Assembly: GCF_003063625.1 (NCBI RefSeq) | Contig: NZ_CP026604.1 | Coordinates: forward strand, 4,380,065 to 4,444,064 | Reading direction: 5' to 3' | From: Saccharobesus litoralis | GTDB taxonomy: Bacteria; Pseudomonadota; Gammaproteobacteria; Enterobacterales; Alteromonadaceae | DNA: 64,000 nucleotides | In this document: positions 8,208-18,362 of the stretch, piece after piece | Layout of the letters: each line of letters begins with the position of its first letter | How positions within the stretch are numbered: the stretch's first letter is position 1 | Notes under the pieces: generated by a model | The model's input: the letters and a program-made list of their open reading frames with translations, nothing else | The model's database searches: none | Told to the model about the DNA's origin: nothing | Translations under genes and position numbers: made by a program

Positions 8208-11200
8208 ATGATTGAATCAATTATTAGATGGTCGGTAGGCAATCGTTTCTTTGTGGTGTTAATTACCCTGATTGTTGCATTTGGTGGACTGTACTCATTA
8301 AAAAATACGCCGGTTGACGCCATCCCTGATCTGTCGGATGTACAAGTCATTATAAAAACCAGTTACCCAGGTCAAGCGCCACAAGTGGTACAAGACCAAG
8401 TGACCTTTCCGCTAACAACTGCCATGTTATCGGTTCCAGGGGCGCAAACAGTGCGCGGCTATTCGTTTTTTGGTGACTCTTACGTGTACATCATTTTTGA
8501 TGATGACACCGATTTATATTGGGCACGCAGCAGAGTGCTGGAATACTTAAGCCAAGTAGCGTCTAGTTTACCCGATAGTGCCAAGCCACAGTTAGGGCCA
8601 GACGCCACGGGTGTCGGCTGGGTTTATATTTACGCCTTAACAGATAAATCCGGCAATCATGATATTAGTCAATTACGCAGTATTCAGGATTGGTTCTTAA
8701 AGTACGAATTGCAAACGGTTGATGGGGTATCAGAAGTTGCCGCTGTTGGGGGCATGGTTAAGCAGTATCAGGTACAGGTCGACCCTGATAAGTTACGCGC
8801 TTATGGTGTACCCCTTAGTCATATTCAAATGGCGCTAAAACGTGGTAACCAAGAAACAGGCGCTTCTGTTGTCGAGATGGCTGAAGCTGAATATATGGTA
8901 ACTGCTACCGGTTATATCCAATCAGTAAGTGATATTGAGAAGATCCCACTGGGGATCAATCAACAAGGTACACCTCTGACTATCGGTGATATCGCCGACG
9001 TTAATTTAGGTCCGCAGATGCGTCGTGGCGTTGCCGAACTCAATGGTGAAGGTGAAGTCGTTGGTGGTGTGGTTGTTATGCGTTTTGGCGAAAATGCGCA
9101 AAAAACCATTGAGGGCGTAAAAGCCAAACTTGAGTCGTTGAAAGCGTCTTTACCCGCTGGTGTAGAAGTTGTTCCTGTTTATGACCGTTCTACATTAATA
9201 GAGCGAGCTGTTGATAACTTATGGAGCAAATTATTAGAAGAACTAGCGGTTGTTGCTTTGGTTTGTGTCGCGTTTTTGTTTCACTTGCGCTCATCTATCG
9301 TTGCGGTGATCACACTGCCATTAGGTATTCTAGTGTCTTTCATCATCATGCACCTGCAAGGGATTAATGCCAATATCATGTCATTAGGCGGTATCGCTAT
9401 TGCGATAGGAGCCATGACAGATGGTGCAATAGTTATGATTGAAAACATGCACAAGCATATGGAAGCACTGAGTAAAAAGGGCATCCCACTAACCGACGAT
9501 AACCGTTGGCAGATAGTGGCAAAGTCGGCATCAGAAGTGGGGCCTGCATTATTTTTTAGTCTTCTGATCATAACTGTTTCGTTTCTTCCCGTGTTTATTT
9601 TAGAAGCCCAAGAAGGTCGAATGTTTGCACCTTTAGCATTCACCAAAACCTACGCTATGGCAGCTTCTGCTGGTTTAGCCATTACCCTAGTCCCTGTGTT
9701 GATGGGGTACTTTATTCGCGGCAAAGTTGTGTCTGAAAAGAAAAACCCGCTTAATCGAGTGCTGATCGCATTGTATATGCCGGTACTTCGGCAGGTGATG
9801 AGGTTTCCTAAATTGACCATAGTGGCAGCACTGGCGATTACCATAGTCGGTTTTTATCCGTTGGACAAAATAGGCAGCGAGTTTATTCCACCATTGGATG
9901 AAGGCGACTTAATGTACATGCCTACTACATATCCAGGTATATCAATTGGTAAAGCTAGAGAGTTATTGCAGCAAACCGATAAATTGATCCGCACTGTGCC
10001 TGAAGTTGAAAATGTATTTGGTAAAGTGGGTCGAGCAGAAACCGCCACGGATCCTGCACCCTTGACCATGATAGAAACCTTTATTCAGCTTAAGCCTCAA
10101 TCGCAATGGCGTGAAGGTGTGACTACCGATAGCTTAAAGGCGGAATTCGATAATCTAGTTAAATTTCCTGGGTTAACCAATGCGTGGGTAATGCCGATAA
10201 AAACTCGCATCGATATGTTGGCAACTGGTATTAAAACGCCTGTAGGTATTAAAGTCGCGGGGCCGGATTTGGATGTTATTCAAGAGATTGGTCAACAAAT
10301 TGAGCAGATACTGCCGCAAGTAAACGGTACAGCATCTGTCTATTCTGAGCGTGTCGCGGGCGGACGTTATATCAAGGTTGATATTTCCCGTGAAAAAGCC
10401 AGTCGCTTTGGACTCAACATTGCCGATGTACAGCAGGTGGTGTCTACCGCCATTGGAGGCATGAACGTTACTCAAACGGTTGAAGGGCAAGAGCGTTATC
10501 CGGTTAATTTACGCTACCCACAAGACTATCGTGATTCACCTGAGCAATTAGCCCGATTGCCAGTCGTCACACCATCGGGTCAACGGATCGCGCTCGGAGA
10601 TGTAGCACATGTATATATTGAAAATGGCCCTCCTGGTATTAAAAGTGAAAATGCCCGTATCAACGGTTGGACTTATGTCGATATTGATGGAGTTGATGTC
10701 GGTAGCTATGTCAATGATGCCAAAGCCAAGCTAGAAAAAGAGCTAACTTTACCCGCTGGTTATTCCTTAACCTGGGCAGGTCAATATGAATACATGGAGC
10801 GAGCCAAAGAAAAGCTGGCTTACGTTTTACCGTTAACTTTAGCGATCATTGTGATTTTGTTGTACCTCAATTTCAGAGCTCTTAGTGAGGTGGCGATCAT
10901 TATTGTGACCTTACCTATGGCAATGATTGGTGGCTTATGGCTGATGTACCTTGAAGGGTTTAACTTTTCTGTTGCTGTCGGTGTCGGCTTTATCGCACTT
11001 GCTGGTGTAGCGGTTGAGATAGGTGTCATTATGTTGGTTTATCTCAATCAAGCCCTCAATGAACTTAAAGAAAAAGCCTCTGAAAACACTAGACCTATAT
11101 CGACGGCTGAGTATCAAGAAGCCTTGTTACATGGTGCTGGTTTGCGTGTTCGCCCCGTCATGATGACAGTGGCCACCATTATCATTGGTTTACTGCCGAT

Positions 11201-11366
11201 TTTATATGGTTCTGGAACCGGCTCTGAAGTCATGAGTCGTATCGCTGCTCCTATGGTTGGCGGAATGTCCAGCGCAGTGATTCTAACGCTTATTGTATTA
11301 CCGGCTATTTATAGCTTGGTTAAGCGAGCTGAAATCAACCGTTTTAATAGAAGCCTTAAAACATAA
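8208..11366 (+). CDS. cusA: CusA-type copper/silver RND efflux pump
   Basis: Heavy-metal RND transporter, 1052 aa (E. coli CusA 1047). The start MIESIIRWSVGNRF matches the family, so ATG 8208 is preferred over TTG 8202. The proton-relay motif MTDGAIVMIEN puts Asp at residue 405 as in CusA. Methionines of the substrate path are visible in GDLMYMPTTYPG (about 569-571), in LTMIETFIQLKP and in IDMLATGIKTPVGIK, which supports Cu(I)/Ag(I) over divalent metals. Twelve membrane helices in the usual two sets. It exports copper from periplasm or cytoplasm through CusB and CusC. 14 bases after cusB. Confidence 0.94.
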   Translation: MIESIIRWSVGNRFFVVLITLIVAFGGLYSLKNTPVDAIPDLSDVQVIIKTSYPGQAPQVVQDQVTFPLTTAMLSVPGAQTVRGYSFFGDSYVYIIFDDDTDLYWARSRVLEYLSQVASSLPDSAKPQLGPDATGVGWVYIYALTDKSGNHDISQLRSIQDWFLKYELQTVDGVSEVAAVGGMVKQYQVQVDPDKLRAYGVPLSHIQMALKRGNQETGASVVEMAEAEYMVTATGYIQSVSDIEKIPLGINQQGTPLTIGDIADVNLGPQMRRGVAELNGEGEVVGGVVVMRFGENAQKTIEGVKAKLESLKASLPAGVEVVPVYDRSTLIERAVDNLWSKLLEELAVVALVCVAFLFHLRSSIVAVITLPLGILVSFIIMHLQGINANIMSLGGIAIAIGAMTDGAIVMIENMHKHMEALSKKGIPLTDDNRWQIVAKSASEVGPALFFSLLIITVSFLPVFILEAQEGRMFAPLAFTKTYAMAASAGLAITLVPVLMGYFIRGKVVSEKKNPLNRVLIALYMPVLRQVMRFPKLTIVAALAITIVGFYPLDKIGSEFIPPLDEGDLMYMPTTYPGISIGKARELLQQTDKLIRTVPEVENVFGKVGRAETATDPAPLTMIETFIQLKPQSQWREGVTTDSLKAEFDNLVKFPGLTNAWVMPIKTRIDMLATGIKTPVGIKVAGPDLDVIQEIGQQIEQILPQVNGTASVYSERVAGGRYIKVDISREKASRFGLNIADVQQVVSTAIGGMNVTQTVEGQERYPVNLRYPQDYRDSPEQLARLPVVTPSGQRIALGDVAHVYIENGPPGIKSENARINGWTYVDIDGVDVGSYVNDAKAKLEKELTLPAGYSLTWAGQYEYMERAKEKLAYVLPLTLAIIVILLYLNFRALSEVAIIIVTLPMAMIGGLWLMYLEGFNFSVAVGVGFIALAGVAVEIGVIMLVYLNQALNELKEKASENTRPISTAEYQEALLHGAGLRVRPVMMTVATIIIGLLPILYGSGTGSEVMSRIAAPMVGGMSSAVILTLIVLPAIYSLVKRAEINRFNRSLKT

Positions 11367-11438
11367 AGCATATTTGTTCTTAGCTTCTTAAACAGAATCC
11401 TTTTACGACAATCGTTAAAACTTTATAACTTAATTTAG

Positions 11439-11792
11439 ATGACAATAATGATGAAAAAACTATTAACTTTACTTTTTACACTAACTATAACCTTCTCTGC
11501 ACTAGGTCACGCCAAACTGGAAGCGATTACCCCTAGTAATAACGCCATGCTAATGCATTCACCAAAAGAGTTAGCACTTAGCTTTAATCATGCCGTTAAG
11601 GCTGTGAAGGTGGTACTGAAAAAGAAAAAGGGACAAGTTGTTAACTTTAGCTTCAAACCATCTAAACACGCTCAAAAGCAATTCAAGTGGGCTCTGCCAA
11701 AGCTATCACCAGCGATGTACGAAGTAGAATGGACAATTCTTGGTAGTGACGGCCACAAAATCAAAGGTTCATCCGAGTTTATGGTTCATTAA
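11439..11792 (+). CDS. copC: CopC-domain periplasmic copper-binding protein
   Basis: 117 aa. A signal peptide is predicted to leave His at the mature N-terminus (GHAKLEAITP), and the DGH near the end (LGSDGHKIKGSSEFMVH) supplies the other Cu(II) ligands, the pattern of CopC/YobA. The Met-rich Cu(I) site of longer CopC proteins is absent. Start ambiguous among ATG 11439, 11448 and 11451. copD follows after 17 bases, with AAGGAATAGGAG between them. Confidence 0.87.
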   Translation: MTIMMKKLLTLLFTLTITFSALGHAKLEAITPSNNAMLMHSPKELALSFNHAVKAVKVVLKKKKGQVVNFSFKPSKHAQKQFKWALPKLSPAMYEVEWTILGSDGHKIKGSSEFMVH

Positions 11793-11809
11793 AGGAATAG
11801 GAGAATACG

Positions 11810-12697
11810 ATGGAAGCGTTGGTTTGGAATAGTTTGATTTTTATCAGCCAGCTTATGTTTACGGTTTGTTTTGCATTGTTGACTGGTCAAATATACCTAC
11901 GTACGGCGCTTTCTCATGTTGCTTTAGGGCTAATAGAGTTTAGTAAAAAACAATATATATTGGCTTGCATGGCAATGGGGGGCTTATCTTCCATATGCTG
12001 GTTTTTAGCCAATACAGGGGGACTAGCTGAGTCAGGGTTCATGGGCATGTTTGATCCAACAATGTTCTCAATGATGGCAGATTCGAGTATAGGAAAAGTC
12101 ACGATAAGCCGCATTGTTATATTAATTGCGATTGTCGTTGTTGTTTGGAGCAGTACCTATATTCCAAACAGTAAACTGAATCGTCAATTTGGCTCCTGCA
12201 TATGCGCAGTTCTAATTTTTTTACTGGCTTGGTCTTATACGGTAGCGGGTCACATGTCATCAGCGAGTTTAACTCTACGAAGTTTAGTTTCGGTACATTT
12301 GATAATAATGGCTTGGTGGTTTGGACTATTGCTACCTCTCTATTTTTCCTCTCTGCGCTTAACAAATGACGAATTATACAAAGTAATGCACCGCTTTGGC
12401 ATACACGCGTCTTTTCTTGTGCCCATGTTACTTCTTGCTGGATTAACCATAGCTTATTCAAAATTTAGTTCTATCAGTCAACTCATTACTAGTGACTACG
12501 GGGTAGTTCTATTAGTAAAGGTTACCTCGGTTTCTATTATTTTAGCTATTGCGGCGAATCATAAGCTTCGATTAGTACCGAACTTAAAAAAGAAGAGAAC
12601 AACTTTGCAAATGTCTCTAAGGGTAGAAATCGTAGTTGCACTCTGCATCTTAATAATCACGACAGGTTTATCTAGTTTTGTCTCCCCTCCTATGTAA
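11810..12697 (+). CDS. copD: CopD family copper-resistance membrane protein
   Basis: 295 aa with about eight hydrophobic segments. The conserved CopD features are the helix with VAGHMSSAS and the HLIIMAWWFGLLLPLYF segment, plus the late helix ILAIAANHKLRLVPNL. CopD works with CopC in copper handling across the inner membrane. It directly follows copC and is probably transcribed with the cus genes. Confidence 0.85.
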   Translation: MEALVWNSLIFISQLMFTVCFALLTGQIYLRTALSHVALGLIEFSKKQYILACMAMGGLSSICWFLANTGGLAESGFMGMFDPTMFSMMADSSIGKVTISRIVILIAIVVVVWSSTYIPNSKLNRQFGSCICAVLIFLLAWSYTVAGHMSSASLTLRSLVSVHLIIMAWWFGLLLPLYFSSLRLTNDELYKVMHRFGIHASFLVPMLLLAGLTIAYSKFSSISQLITSDYGVVLLVKVTSVSIILAIAANHKLRLVPNLKKKRTTLQMSLRVEIVVALCILIITTGLSSFVSPPM

Positions 12698-12808
12698 ACG
12701 CAGAAGCAAAAACATTGTTTGGCCAAATAAACAAATGTTGGCTATTTATCTGCCACACCAGCCCTTATTTTTCTCCTTGCTGTTCCTTTTCCAAAAGATG
12801 GAGGCATT

Positions 12809-13636
12809 ATGAAAACGGTCTATTTTGGCACAGATTTATTTTGCTCCTGTCTAGCGCACCTTTACGCCAATCAGTTTGAAATACTTACAATATACACATG
12901 TGAGCCAGCCAGTAACGTACAACAGGTGTCAATTTTGGCTCAGCAAAATAAAACGAAAATAACAACGACAAAACCAACCAAGCAAGAGCTTGATGACCTC
13001 GTCGAACAAGGCGCTCAGTTATTTGTTGTAGCGGATTACGCTCATTTGCTCCCAAGTATCGATGCTAAATATGCCATCAATATTCATCCGAGCTTGTTAC
13101 CAGCAGGCAAAGGCGCGACTCCTCTGCCTTATTTGATCGCACAACCAGAATTTGCTGGTGTATCAATACATAAATTATCTGAACAGCTAGATAAAGGTGA
13201 TGTATTAATTCAACAACCAGTAACAGTAGGTGCTGACGATTCCATTCGCTCTCTTATGGTTAAAGTTCAGTTGTTAGCGAAAGATATGCTGGGTAATGTA
13301 TTGCAGGATATTGAATACTATTATCAGCAAGCAAAGCCACAATCAGAAAATAACAGCAGTTATTGGCCCGTACCTTCTCTAGCTCAGCGCACAATTCATT
13401 GGTATATGTCTGTATCCGAGATCAACCTTATCAGTAAACAGTATGGTCAATTTGGCGTTGTATTTAATTTAGGAAATGAGCAATTTATTAGTAGCCAGCT
13501 TGAAGTTAGTTTATGCCAGCATTCTTTCCCAGCAGGAACAATACTCTATCAAGATGATTATTTATATGTCATCGCCTTGATAGATGGCTTTGTTTGCTTT
13601 GATAAAAAAGCCTTAAGTCAGCTCAATATAAAATGA
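12809..13636 (+). CDS. Formyltransferase-like protein of unknown substrate
   Basis: 275 aa of the formyl-transferase fold used by Fmt, GART and ArnA. The catalytic Asn-X-His appears in INIHPSLLPAGKGATP and the Asp in HKLSEQLDKGDVL, so the triad is present. The C-terminal part (about 190-275) resembles the OB-like C-domain of Fmt but is shorter and divergent. At 275 aa it is shorter than Fmt (about 315) and is unlikely to be the housekeeping enzyme. It lies between copD and the MerR-copA unit, 111 bases after copD, behind AGATGGAGG. A role in copper resistance is not known to me. Confidence 0.72.
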   Translation: MKTVYFGTDLFCSCLAHLYANQFEILTIYTCEPASNVQQVSILAQQNKTKITTTKPTKQELDDLVEQGAQLFVVADYAHLLPSIDAKYAINIHPSLLPAGKGATPLPYLIAQPEFAGVSIHKLSEQLDKGDVLIQQPVTVGADDSIRSLMVKVQLLAKDMLGNVLQDIEYYYQQAKPQSENNSSYWPVPSLAQRTIHWYMSVSEINLISKQYGQFGVVFNLGNEQFISSQLEVSLCQHSFPAGTILYQDDYLYVIALIDGFVCFDKKALSQLNIK

Positions 13637-13645
13637 TTTAAACCC

Positions 13646-13676
13646 TTGACCTGTGTCTTAGGCACAGGCCTAAACT
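13646..13676 (+). promoter_or_regulatory. MerR-type promoter/operator for the regulator-copA unit
   Basis: TTGACC (13646-13651) and TAAACT (13671-13676) are separated by 19 bases, longer than the usual 17 and diagnostic of MerR-family activation. Between them CCTGTG and CACAGG form an inverted repeat with a 7-base centre (13650-13668). This should drive the MerR gene at 13718 and copA in response to metal. Confidence 0.8.
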
Positions 13677-13717
13677 AACGTTAGATAATTTAATTAGGTG
13701 TATCAAAAGGCTTAATA

Positions 13718-14164
13718 ATGACAGTAACTGAACTAGCGAAACAGCTTGGTACGACAGCAGATACGGTTAGGTATTACACGCGGCTAAAGTTAGTTAAGCC
13801 CAGCAAATCTCCCAACGGGTATAAATTTTATGCGCCAGAGCAAGTCTCGCGACTGAAGTTTATATTAAGCGCGCGCCAATTGGGCTTTTCAGTATCAGAT
13901 ATCAAGCAAATTTTATCGGAAGCCTCGGACGGTAAAAGTACCTGTCCTTTGGTGCGTAGCTTAATTAAACAAAGATTAGCTGAAACCGAATTGCAATTTC
14001 AAGCTATGCTCAGATTGCGGCAAAAGATGAATCAGGCTTTGCAACAGTGGGAATCACTGCCTGATGAAGCTCCATCAGCGCACATGGTATGTCATTTAAT
14101 TGAGCGCTTTGAGCTTGTAAATGAAAAAGATGATGAAGGAGGGATCAACAATGGCTGCGAGTAA
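13718..14164 (+). CDS. MerR family metal-responsive regulator
   Basis: 148 aa: winged-helix N-terminus ([26 protein letters not shown]), dimerisation coiled coil, then Cys residues in [10 protein letters not shown] and [10 protein letters not shown] that could bind metal. The spacing is not the CueR C-X7-C loop; it is closer to ZntR/other MerR proteins, so the inducer is uncertain. Context (own 19-base-spacer promoter, copA overlapping) suggests copper. Its end overlaps the copA start by 14 bases. Confidence 0.87.
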   Translation: MTVTELAKQLGTTADTVRYYTRLKLVKPSKSPNGYKFYAPEQVSRLKFILSARQLGFSVSDIKQILSEASDGKSTCPLVRSLIKQRLAETELQFQAMLRLRQKMNQALQQWESLPDEAPSAHMVCHLIERFELVNEKDDEGGINNGCE

Positions 14165-16484
14165 TTTTACATCGGCGAGCAAAAGCTCTTGCTGTTCGAA
14201 GACTAAACAATTGGTTAAATCTCAAACACCACAACATGCTGAACTATCGACTACTGAGGTTACTCAACAGCTAATCATTGAAGGTGCTGGTTGCGCAAGT
14301 TGTGTAGGTAAAATTGAAGCGGCACTTAGTCGTGTACAAGGTGTTAGCCATGCGGAAATGAACTTTGCTGATAGAAGTGTAGTGGTAACCGGAACGGCTG
14401 ATATCAACGTGTTGATAAAGGCTGTAGAAGCGGCGGGCTACAATGCAAAGGCGATCACTGAACAAAGCGATGAGGTATTACAAGAAAAGGAAGTTGCGGA
14501 CAGAGCTTATTATAAGAAACTGACACGAGACACTGCAATTGCATTGTCTCTAGGCATACCTTTGATGCTATATGGTTTGATAGTCGGTGAGATGACGGTG
14601 GCTACCAATGCAGAGCGGGTTAGTTGGTTAATCGTAGGCTTGCTTACGTTCGGCGTGATGTATTTCTCTGGTAAGCATTTTTATACCGGCGCATGGAACA
14701 GCTTTAAAAATCATTCCGCCAATATGGATACATTGATTGCCCTAGGGACAGCTACGGCATGGCTATATTCCATGGTGGTTATCTTAATACCGGAATCGCT
14801 GCCATCGATGGCAAGACATGTTTACTTTGAAGCTACAGCCATGATTATTGGGCTAATTAATCTTGGGTTAGCGCTTGAGATAAAAGCCAGAGGTAAAACG
14901 TCTGAGGCGATAAAGCGTTTAATTGGTTTGCAAGCCAAAACCGCTACCGTGCTCCGTGACGACAAAGAGATAGAAATTGCCGTTGAGCAGGTATTGTTAA
15001 ACGATATTGTTAAAGTTCGCCCTGGTGAGAAAATTCCAGTCGATGGTGTTGTTGTCAGTGGATACACTTCGATAGATGAATCGATGCTGACTGGCGAGCC
15101 TATCCCTGTTGAAAAAAATAAGCAGGATAATGTCATTGCAGGGACACTGAATAAAACAGGGCTTATTCAATTTAAAGCAACTAAGGTCGGTAAGGATACA
15201 GCGTTGGCTCACATCATTAACATGGTAAAAAAAGCGCAAAACTCCAAGCCTCCAATCGGCCGATTAGCTGATGTTATCTCTGCTTATTTTGTACCAGCTG
15301 TGATGATTATATCTGTACTTAGCGCAATGGCTTGGCTTAATTTTGGTCCGGAGCCAGCGATAGCATTTGCGGTAATCTCTGCAACCACGGTATTAATTAT
15401 TGCTTGCCCTTGTGCGTTAGGGTTGGCGACGCCTATGTCAGTAATGGTAGGCGTTGGAAAAGCGGCTGAGGCAGGAGTATTGATACGCAATGGCGAAGCG
15501 CTACAAACGGCCTCTAAAATTACCACTATGGTGTTAGATAAAACCGGTACTATTACCCAAGGTGAACCAAAGGTCACCGACATTTGTTTGATTAACGCTG
15601 TAGACGAAAACCAAGTGCTATCATGGGCTGCTAGCATTGAAAGTGGCTCAGAGCACCCCTTAGCGCAAGCTATTATTGAGAAAGCGAGTGACCGTAAACT
15701 TGAACTACAAACTATAGAACAGTTTCAAGCTGTGGTTGGCCATGGCCTAGAGGGACTCATAGGTGACCAAAAAGTATTACTGGGTAATGATAAATTAATG
15801 GAACGTCATAGTATCAAAACCTCGCATTTAGCACATAAGACTCAGACATTGGCAATGGAAGGGAAAACTCCAGTCTTTTTGGCGGTCGATGACCAATTGT
15901 CTGCCATTATTGCAGTCTCAGATCCGATTAAGCCTGACTCGATATCGGCCATCAAACGTTTACAAAACAATGGTGTAAAGGTAGTGATGTTAACGGGGGA
16001 TAATCATAAAACCGCAGCAGCGGTTGCAGAAAAAGTAGGTATTACGGAGTTTGTCGCAGAAGTATTACCTGAAGATAAAGCGGCAAAAATCAAGAGTCTA
16101 CAAGCCAAGCAAGAAATTGTAGGTATGACTGGTGATGGTATCAACGATGCGCCCGCGCTGGCACTCGCAGATGTCGGATTTGCTATCGGAACGGGGACTG
16201 ATGTTGCTATAGAAAGCGCAGATATAACTTTGATGCGAGGCTCATTACACGGTCTTGCTGATGCAATTGCAGTCAGTAAGGCGACCTTGAGAAATATTAA
16301 ACAAAACCTATTGGGTGCCTTTATCTACAACATTGCAGGGATCCCAGTTGCCGCTGGTTTGCTCTATCCATTCTTTGGCATTTTGTTAAGCCCTGTGATT
16401 GCTGGAGCCGCGATGGCTTTTTCTTCTTTAACTGTCGTGTCGAATGCCAATCGACTAAGACTGTTTAAACCGCAAGCACAGTAA
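14151..16484 (+). CDS. copA: Cu(I)-exporting P1B-type ATPase CopA
   Basis: 777 aa ATPase that pumps Cu(I) out of the cytoplasm. It has an N-terminal CC pair (SSCCSKTK), one HMA domain with GCASC as metal site, the transmembrane CPC ([13 protein letters not shown], about residue 419), the phosphorylated DKTGT (about 463), GSEHP and GDGINDAP. In the last helices YN (FIYNIAGIP) and M-X2-SS (MAFSSL) are the Cu(I)-type P1B-1 signature. ATG 14151 chosen because AAGGAGGG lies at 14136-14143; the frame is open back to 14121. Coupled with the MerR gene by overlap. Confidence 0.94.
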   Translation: MAASNFTSASKSSCCSKTKQLVKSQTPQHAELSTTEVTQQLIIEGAGCASCVGKIEAALSRVQGVSHAEMNFADRSVVVTGTADINVLIKAVEAAGYNAKAITEQSDEVLQEKEVADRAYYKKLTRDTAIALSLGIPLMLYGLIVGEMTVATNAERVSWLIVGLLTFGVMYFSGKHFYTGAWNSFKNHSANMDTLIALGTATAWLYSMVVILIPESLPSMARHVYFEATAMIIGLINLGLALEIKARGKTSEAIKRLIGLQAKTATVLRDDKEIEIAVEQVLLNDIVKVRPGEKIPVDGVVVSGYTSIDESMLTGEPIPVEKNKQDNVIAGTLNKTGLIQFKATKVGKDTALAHIINMVKKAQNSKPPIGRLADVISAYFVPAVMIISVLSAMAWLNFGPEPAIAFAVISATTVLIIACPCALGLATPMSVMVGVGKAAEAGVLIRNGEALQTASKITTMVLDKTGTITQGEPKVTDICLINAVDENQVLSWAASIESGSEHPLAQAIIEKASDRKLELQTIEQFQAVVGHGLEGLIGDQKVLLGNDKLMERHSIKTSHLAHKTQTLAMEGKTPVFLAVDDQLSAIIAVSDPIKPDSISAIKRLQNNGVKVVMLTGDNHKTAAAVAEKVGITEFVAEVLPEDKAAKIKSLQAKQEIVGMTGDGINDAPALALADVGFAIGTGTDVAIESADITLMRGSLHGLADAIAVSKATLRNIKQNLLGAFIYNIAGIPVAAGLLYPFFGILLSPVIAGAAMAFSSLTVVSNANRLRLFKPQAQ

Positions 16485-16494
16485 GGGAAATCAT

Positions 16495-16578
16495 ATGATG
16501 ATAGTTAATTTAGTCGGTGTTGCATTAATTGCCTTGATAATATGGTGGTTTTGGTTTTCTAAGCCGAATAGCCAATAG
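16495..16578 (+). CDS. 27-aa membrane peptide, remnant anchor of a cupredoxin-type protein
   Basis: MMIVNLVGVALIALIIWWFWFSKPNSQ, one membrane helix behind AAGGGA, 10 bases after copA. Cupredoxin-domain proteins downstream of copA in many proteobacteria begin with a very similar MIVN..G..LI..IVWWFW..K anchor. Here the soluble cupredoxin domain is absent. It is either a truncated gene or a genuine small protein. Similarity is from memory of the family, not from a search. Confidence 0.6.
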   Translation: MMIVNLVGVALIALIIWWFWFSKPNSQ

Positions 16579-16739
16579 TAAACACGTTCATTTGGTGGGG
16601 CGTTGTTATTTACTTTGTGTTTTAAAGTTTGGAGTTGGCAATACTATTGATCAAGATAAGGCGTGAGGAATTTTTTGTTATTAGCCCACTAAAGACTATA
16701 GTTTTAGCATTTCCGCGATAAAAAATAAAATGAGCCTCC

Positions 16740-17237
16740 TTAGATGAGTGTTGGATTTAATATACTTATCACAATACCTTTGACATTACTTACAGAAAAG
16801 TTATTGCCTGTCGATTGGTTAGCGAACGTTTGATATTTACGCAACGACAACGGTAACCATAATCCCCAATTCTGGATTTTGTAATTGTATGGATTGGCAT
16901 CGAAGATTAGCAACCCGTCAGTGTATGTCACTACGACATCAATGTGATGATTATCTTTTTTTAGCGGTCTATGTCGCTCATAAAAACGTACTGTTTTGGT
17001 TTCTCCAAGGTAAATAGAGAATAGCTCAGGCCAGTATGGTCTTTGTGAACCAAAAAATTCCATGGTTCCCTTGGATACACTTACGGTCAGTTGATTTTCA
17101 TAATCGATACTTGGCGTGTGCGCTGTGATAATTTTTGAATGTTGATTACGAGTACCATGCGGGTCTCGCGGTGTTGACTCACAGGATAATAACAATATGG
17201 GAAATAACAGAGCTGGTAGATAGTAATAACAATTCAT
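16740..17237 (-). CDS. Putative lipoprotein, unknown function
   Basis: 165 aa from ATG 17237, chosen because it places a standard lipoprotein signal (YYYLPALLFPILLLSC) at the N-terminus; the frame is open to an ATG at 17279. The mature part (from CESTPRDPHGT) has alternating hydrophobic strands and no recognised domain. It lies 87 bases downstream of another lipoprotein gene on the same strand. Confidence 0.6.
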   Translation of the reverse strand: MNCYYYLPALLFPILLLSCESTPRDPHGTRNQHSKIITAHTPSIDYENQLTVSVSKGTMEFFGSQRPYWPELFSIYLGETKTVRFYERHRPLKKDNHHIDVVVTYTDGLLIFDANPYNYKIQNWGLWLPLSLRKYQTFANQSTGNNFSVSNVKGIVISILNPTLI

Positions 17238-17324
17238 TTTGAGTATTAAGTGGTATGAGAGGAAGGAAACAGCCATCAACTCATCCTTGAGTCGATAGCT
17301 GCCAGGACATAAACAGGTGTTGTT

Positions 17325-18254
17325 TTAACTCTTGGCTACTTGCTCTAGTTTCTCTGCTATTTGTTTGGTGAATGCACCATTGTCGTATTGAACCGTGCCG
17401 TTATTAAGCACCTTGATCTGTTGCTTAATATCAAATTCTACTTTTGAATTGCCACGGTAAAGGTGGATTTTCAGCTCAAAGTTACCGCTTTGGCCATTAC
17501 TTGTTACATTTTCTCGACCAGATTTAAGAAAACCTGCACTCGCTTTATTCCAACCTAAGTCGCCATATTCACGTACATAGTTTGCTTTTACAGACTCCGG
17601 AGCATATTCAACGTTAAACTCGCCTGATTTTTTAACATAGTGAGTAATGGGAATTGTTTCAGCCGTATCTAGCTCTAATACATCATTTACCAATTCTTGT
17701 ACGCGACTAGTTTTTAACGGTAAGCCAACAGGTAAAAAGATAGGGTTTCTTACTTTGTTTGTCGTTGCGTTGGCCGGTGATTTAATGGTTACAGTAAAAG
17801 CATCGGCTGTTTCGCTAATAGTATACGGAAAAGCCGTATCAATTGTTGATGTGTACTCAGATGTTGAGCCACCAAATGGGCTTGATGAGCCTCGGTTGTA
17901 TGTGTACTCAGTATTGAAGTATTTCAACGAGATTTGGTTCTCATTGATATAGACTTTACGCCCCCACTTATTATATACGCCCTCGAAGCCTTTGTTCTGC
18001 TTCTTATTACACTCTCGTGGAGACGTATCACAATGAGCAAAACCAGATGTCGCTTTAACATGCTGCACGACGGCTTGCTTAACGCTATTAAGAGTTACAA
18101 CGTTCGCCGCATCACCATCTAGCTTTTTAAATGTCAGTGTTTTAGTTGTGTTAGTTGGTTGTAAGTTAATCACCGTCGATTCTGGAGTCGATTTACAGCC
18201 AGCTAATAGAGTGAATATTGAGGTTGCAACAAGTAGCTTTCCTAACTTCTTCAT
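17325..18254 (-). CDS. Putative lipoprotein, unknown function
   Basis: 309 aa with a clear lipobox (TLLAGC, Cys at about 19) and a beta-rich mature part. Two Cys lie close together in FAHCDTSPRECNKK. No domain recognised. It is divergent from the XRE regulator at 18363, with a palindrome between them, so that regulator may control it. Confidence 0.68.
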   Translation of the reverse strand: MKKLGKLLVATSIFTLLAGCKSTPESTVINLQPTNTTKTLTFKKLDGDAANVVTLNSVKQAVVQHVKATSGFAHCDTSPRECNKKQNKGFEGVYNKWGRKVYINENQISLKYFNTEYTYNRGSSSPFGGSTSEYTSTIDTAFPYTISETADAFTVTIKSPANATTNKVRNPIFLPVGLPLKTSRVQELVNDVLELDTAETIPITHYVKKSGEFNVEYAPESVKANYVREYGDLGWNKASAGFLKSGRENVTSNGQSGNFELKIHLYRGNSKVEFDIKQQIKVLNNGTVQYDNGAFTKQIAEKLEQVAKS

Positions 18255-18308
18255 TTTTTATTCCTGTAGTTTTTGATTGTGTTTTTAATCTATTTAACCA
18301 TTAAAAGC

Positions 18309-18320
18309 GTACATATGTAC
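18309..18320. promoter_or_regulatory. Palindrome between divergent genes, possible XRE operator
   Basis: GTACATATGTAC is a perfect 12-base palindrome in the 108-base gap between the lipoprotein (minus) and the XRE-like gene (plus). Position and symmetry suit an operator for the adjacent regulator. No direct proof. Confidence 0.4.
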
Positions 18321-18362
18321 TTTTTTGGAACATATTAATGAGAAGGGTAAGCTCATGCAAGC

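Noticed and set aside
10173-10490. Minus-strand frame of 105 codons inside cusA
   Set aside because: Opposite-strand shadow of a strongly supported RND gene.
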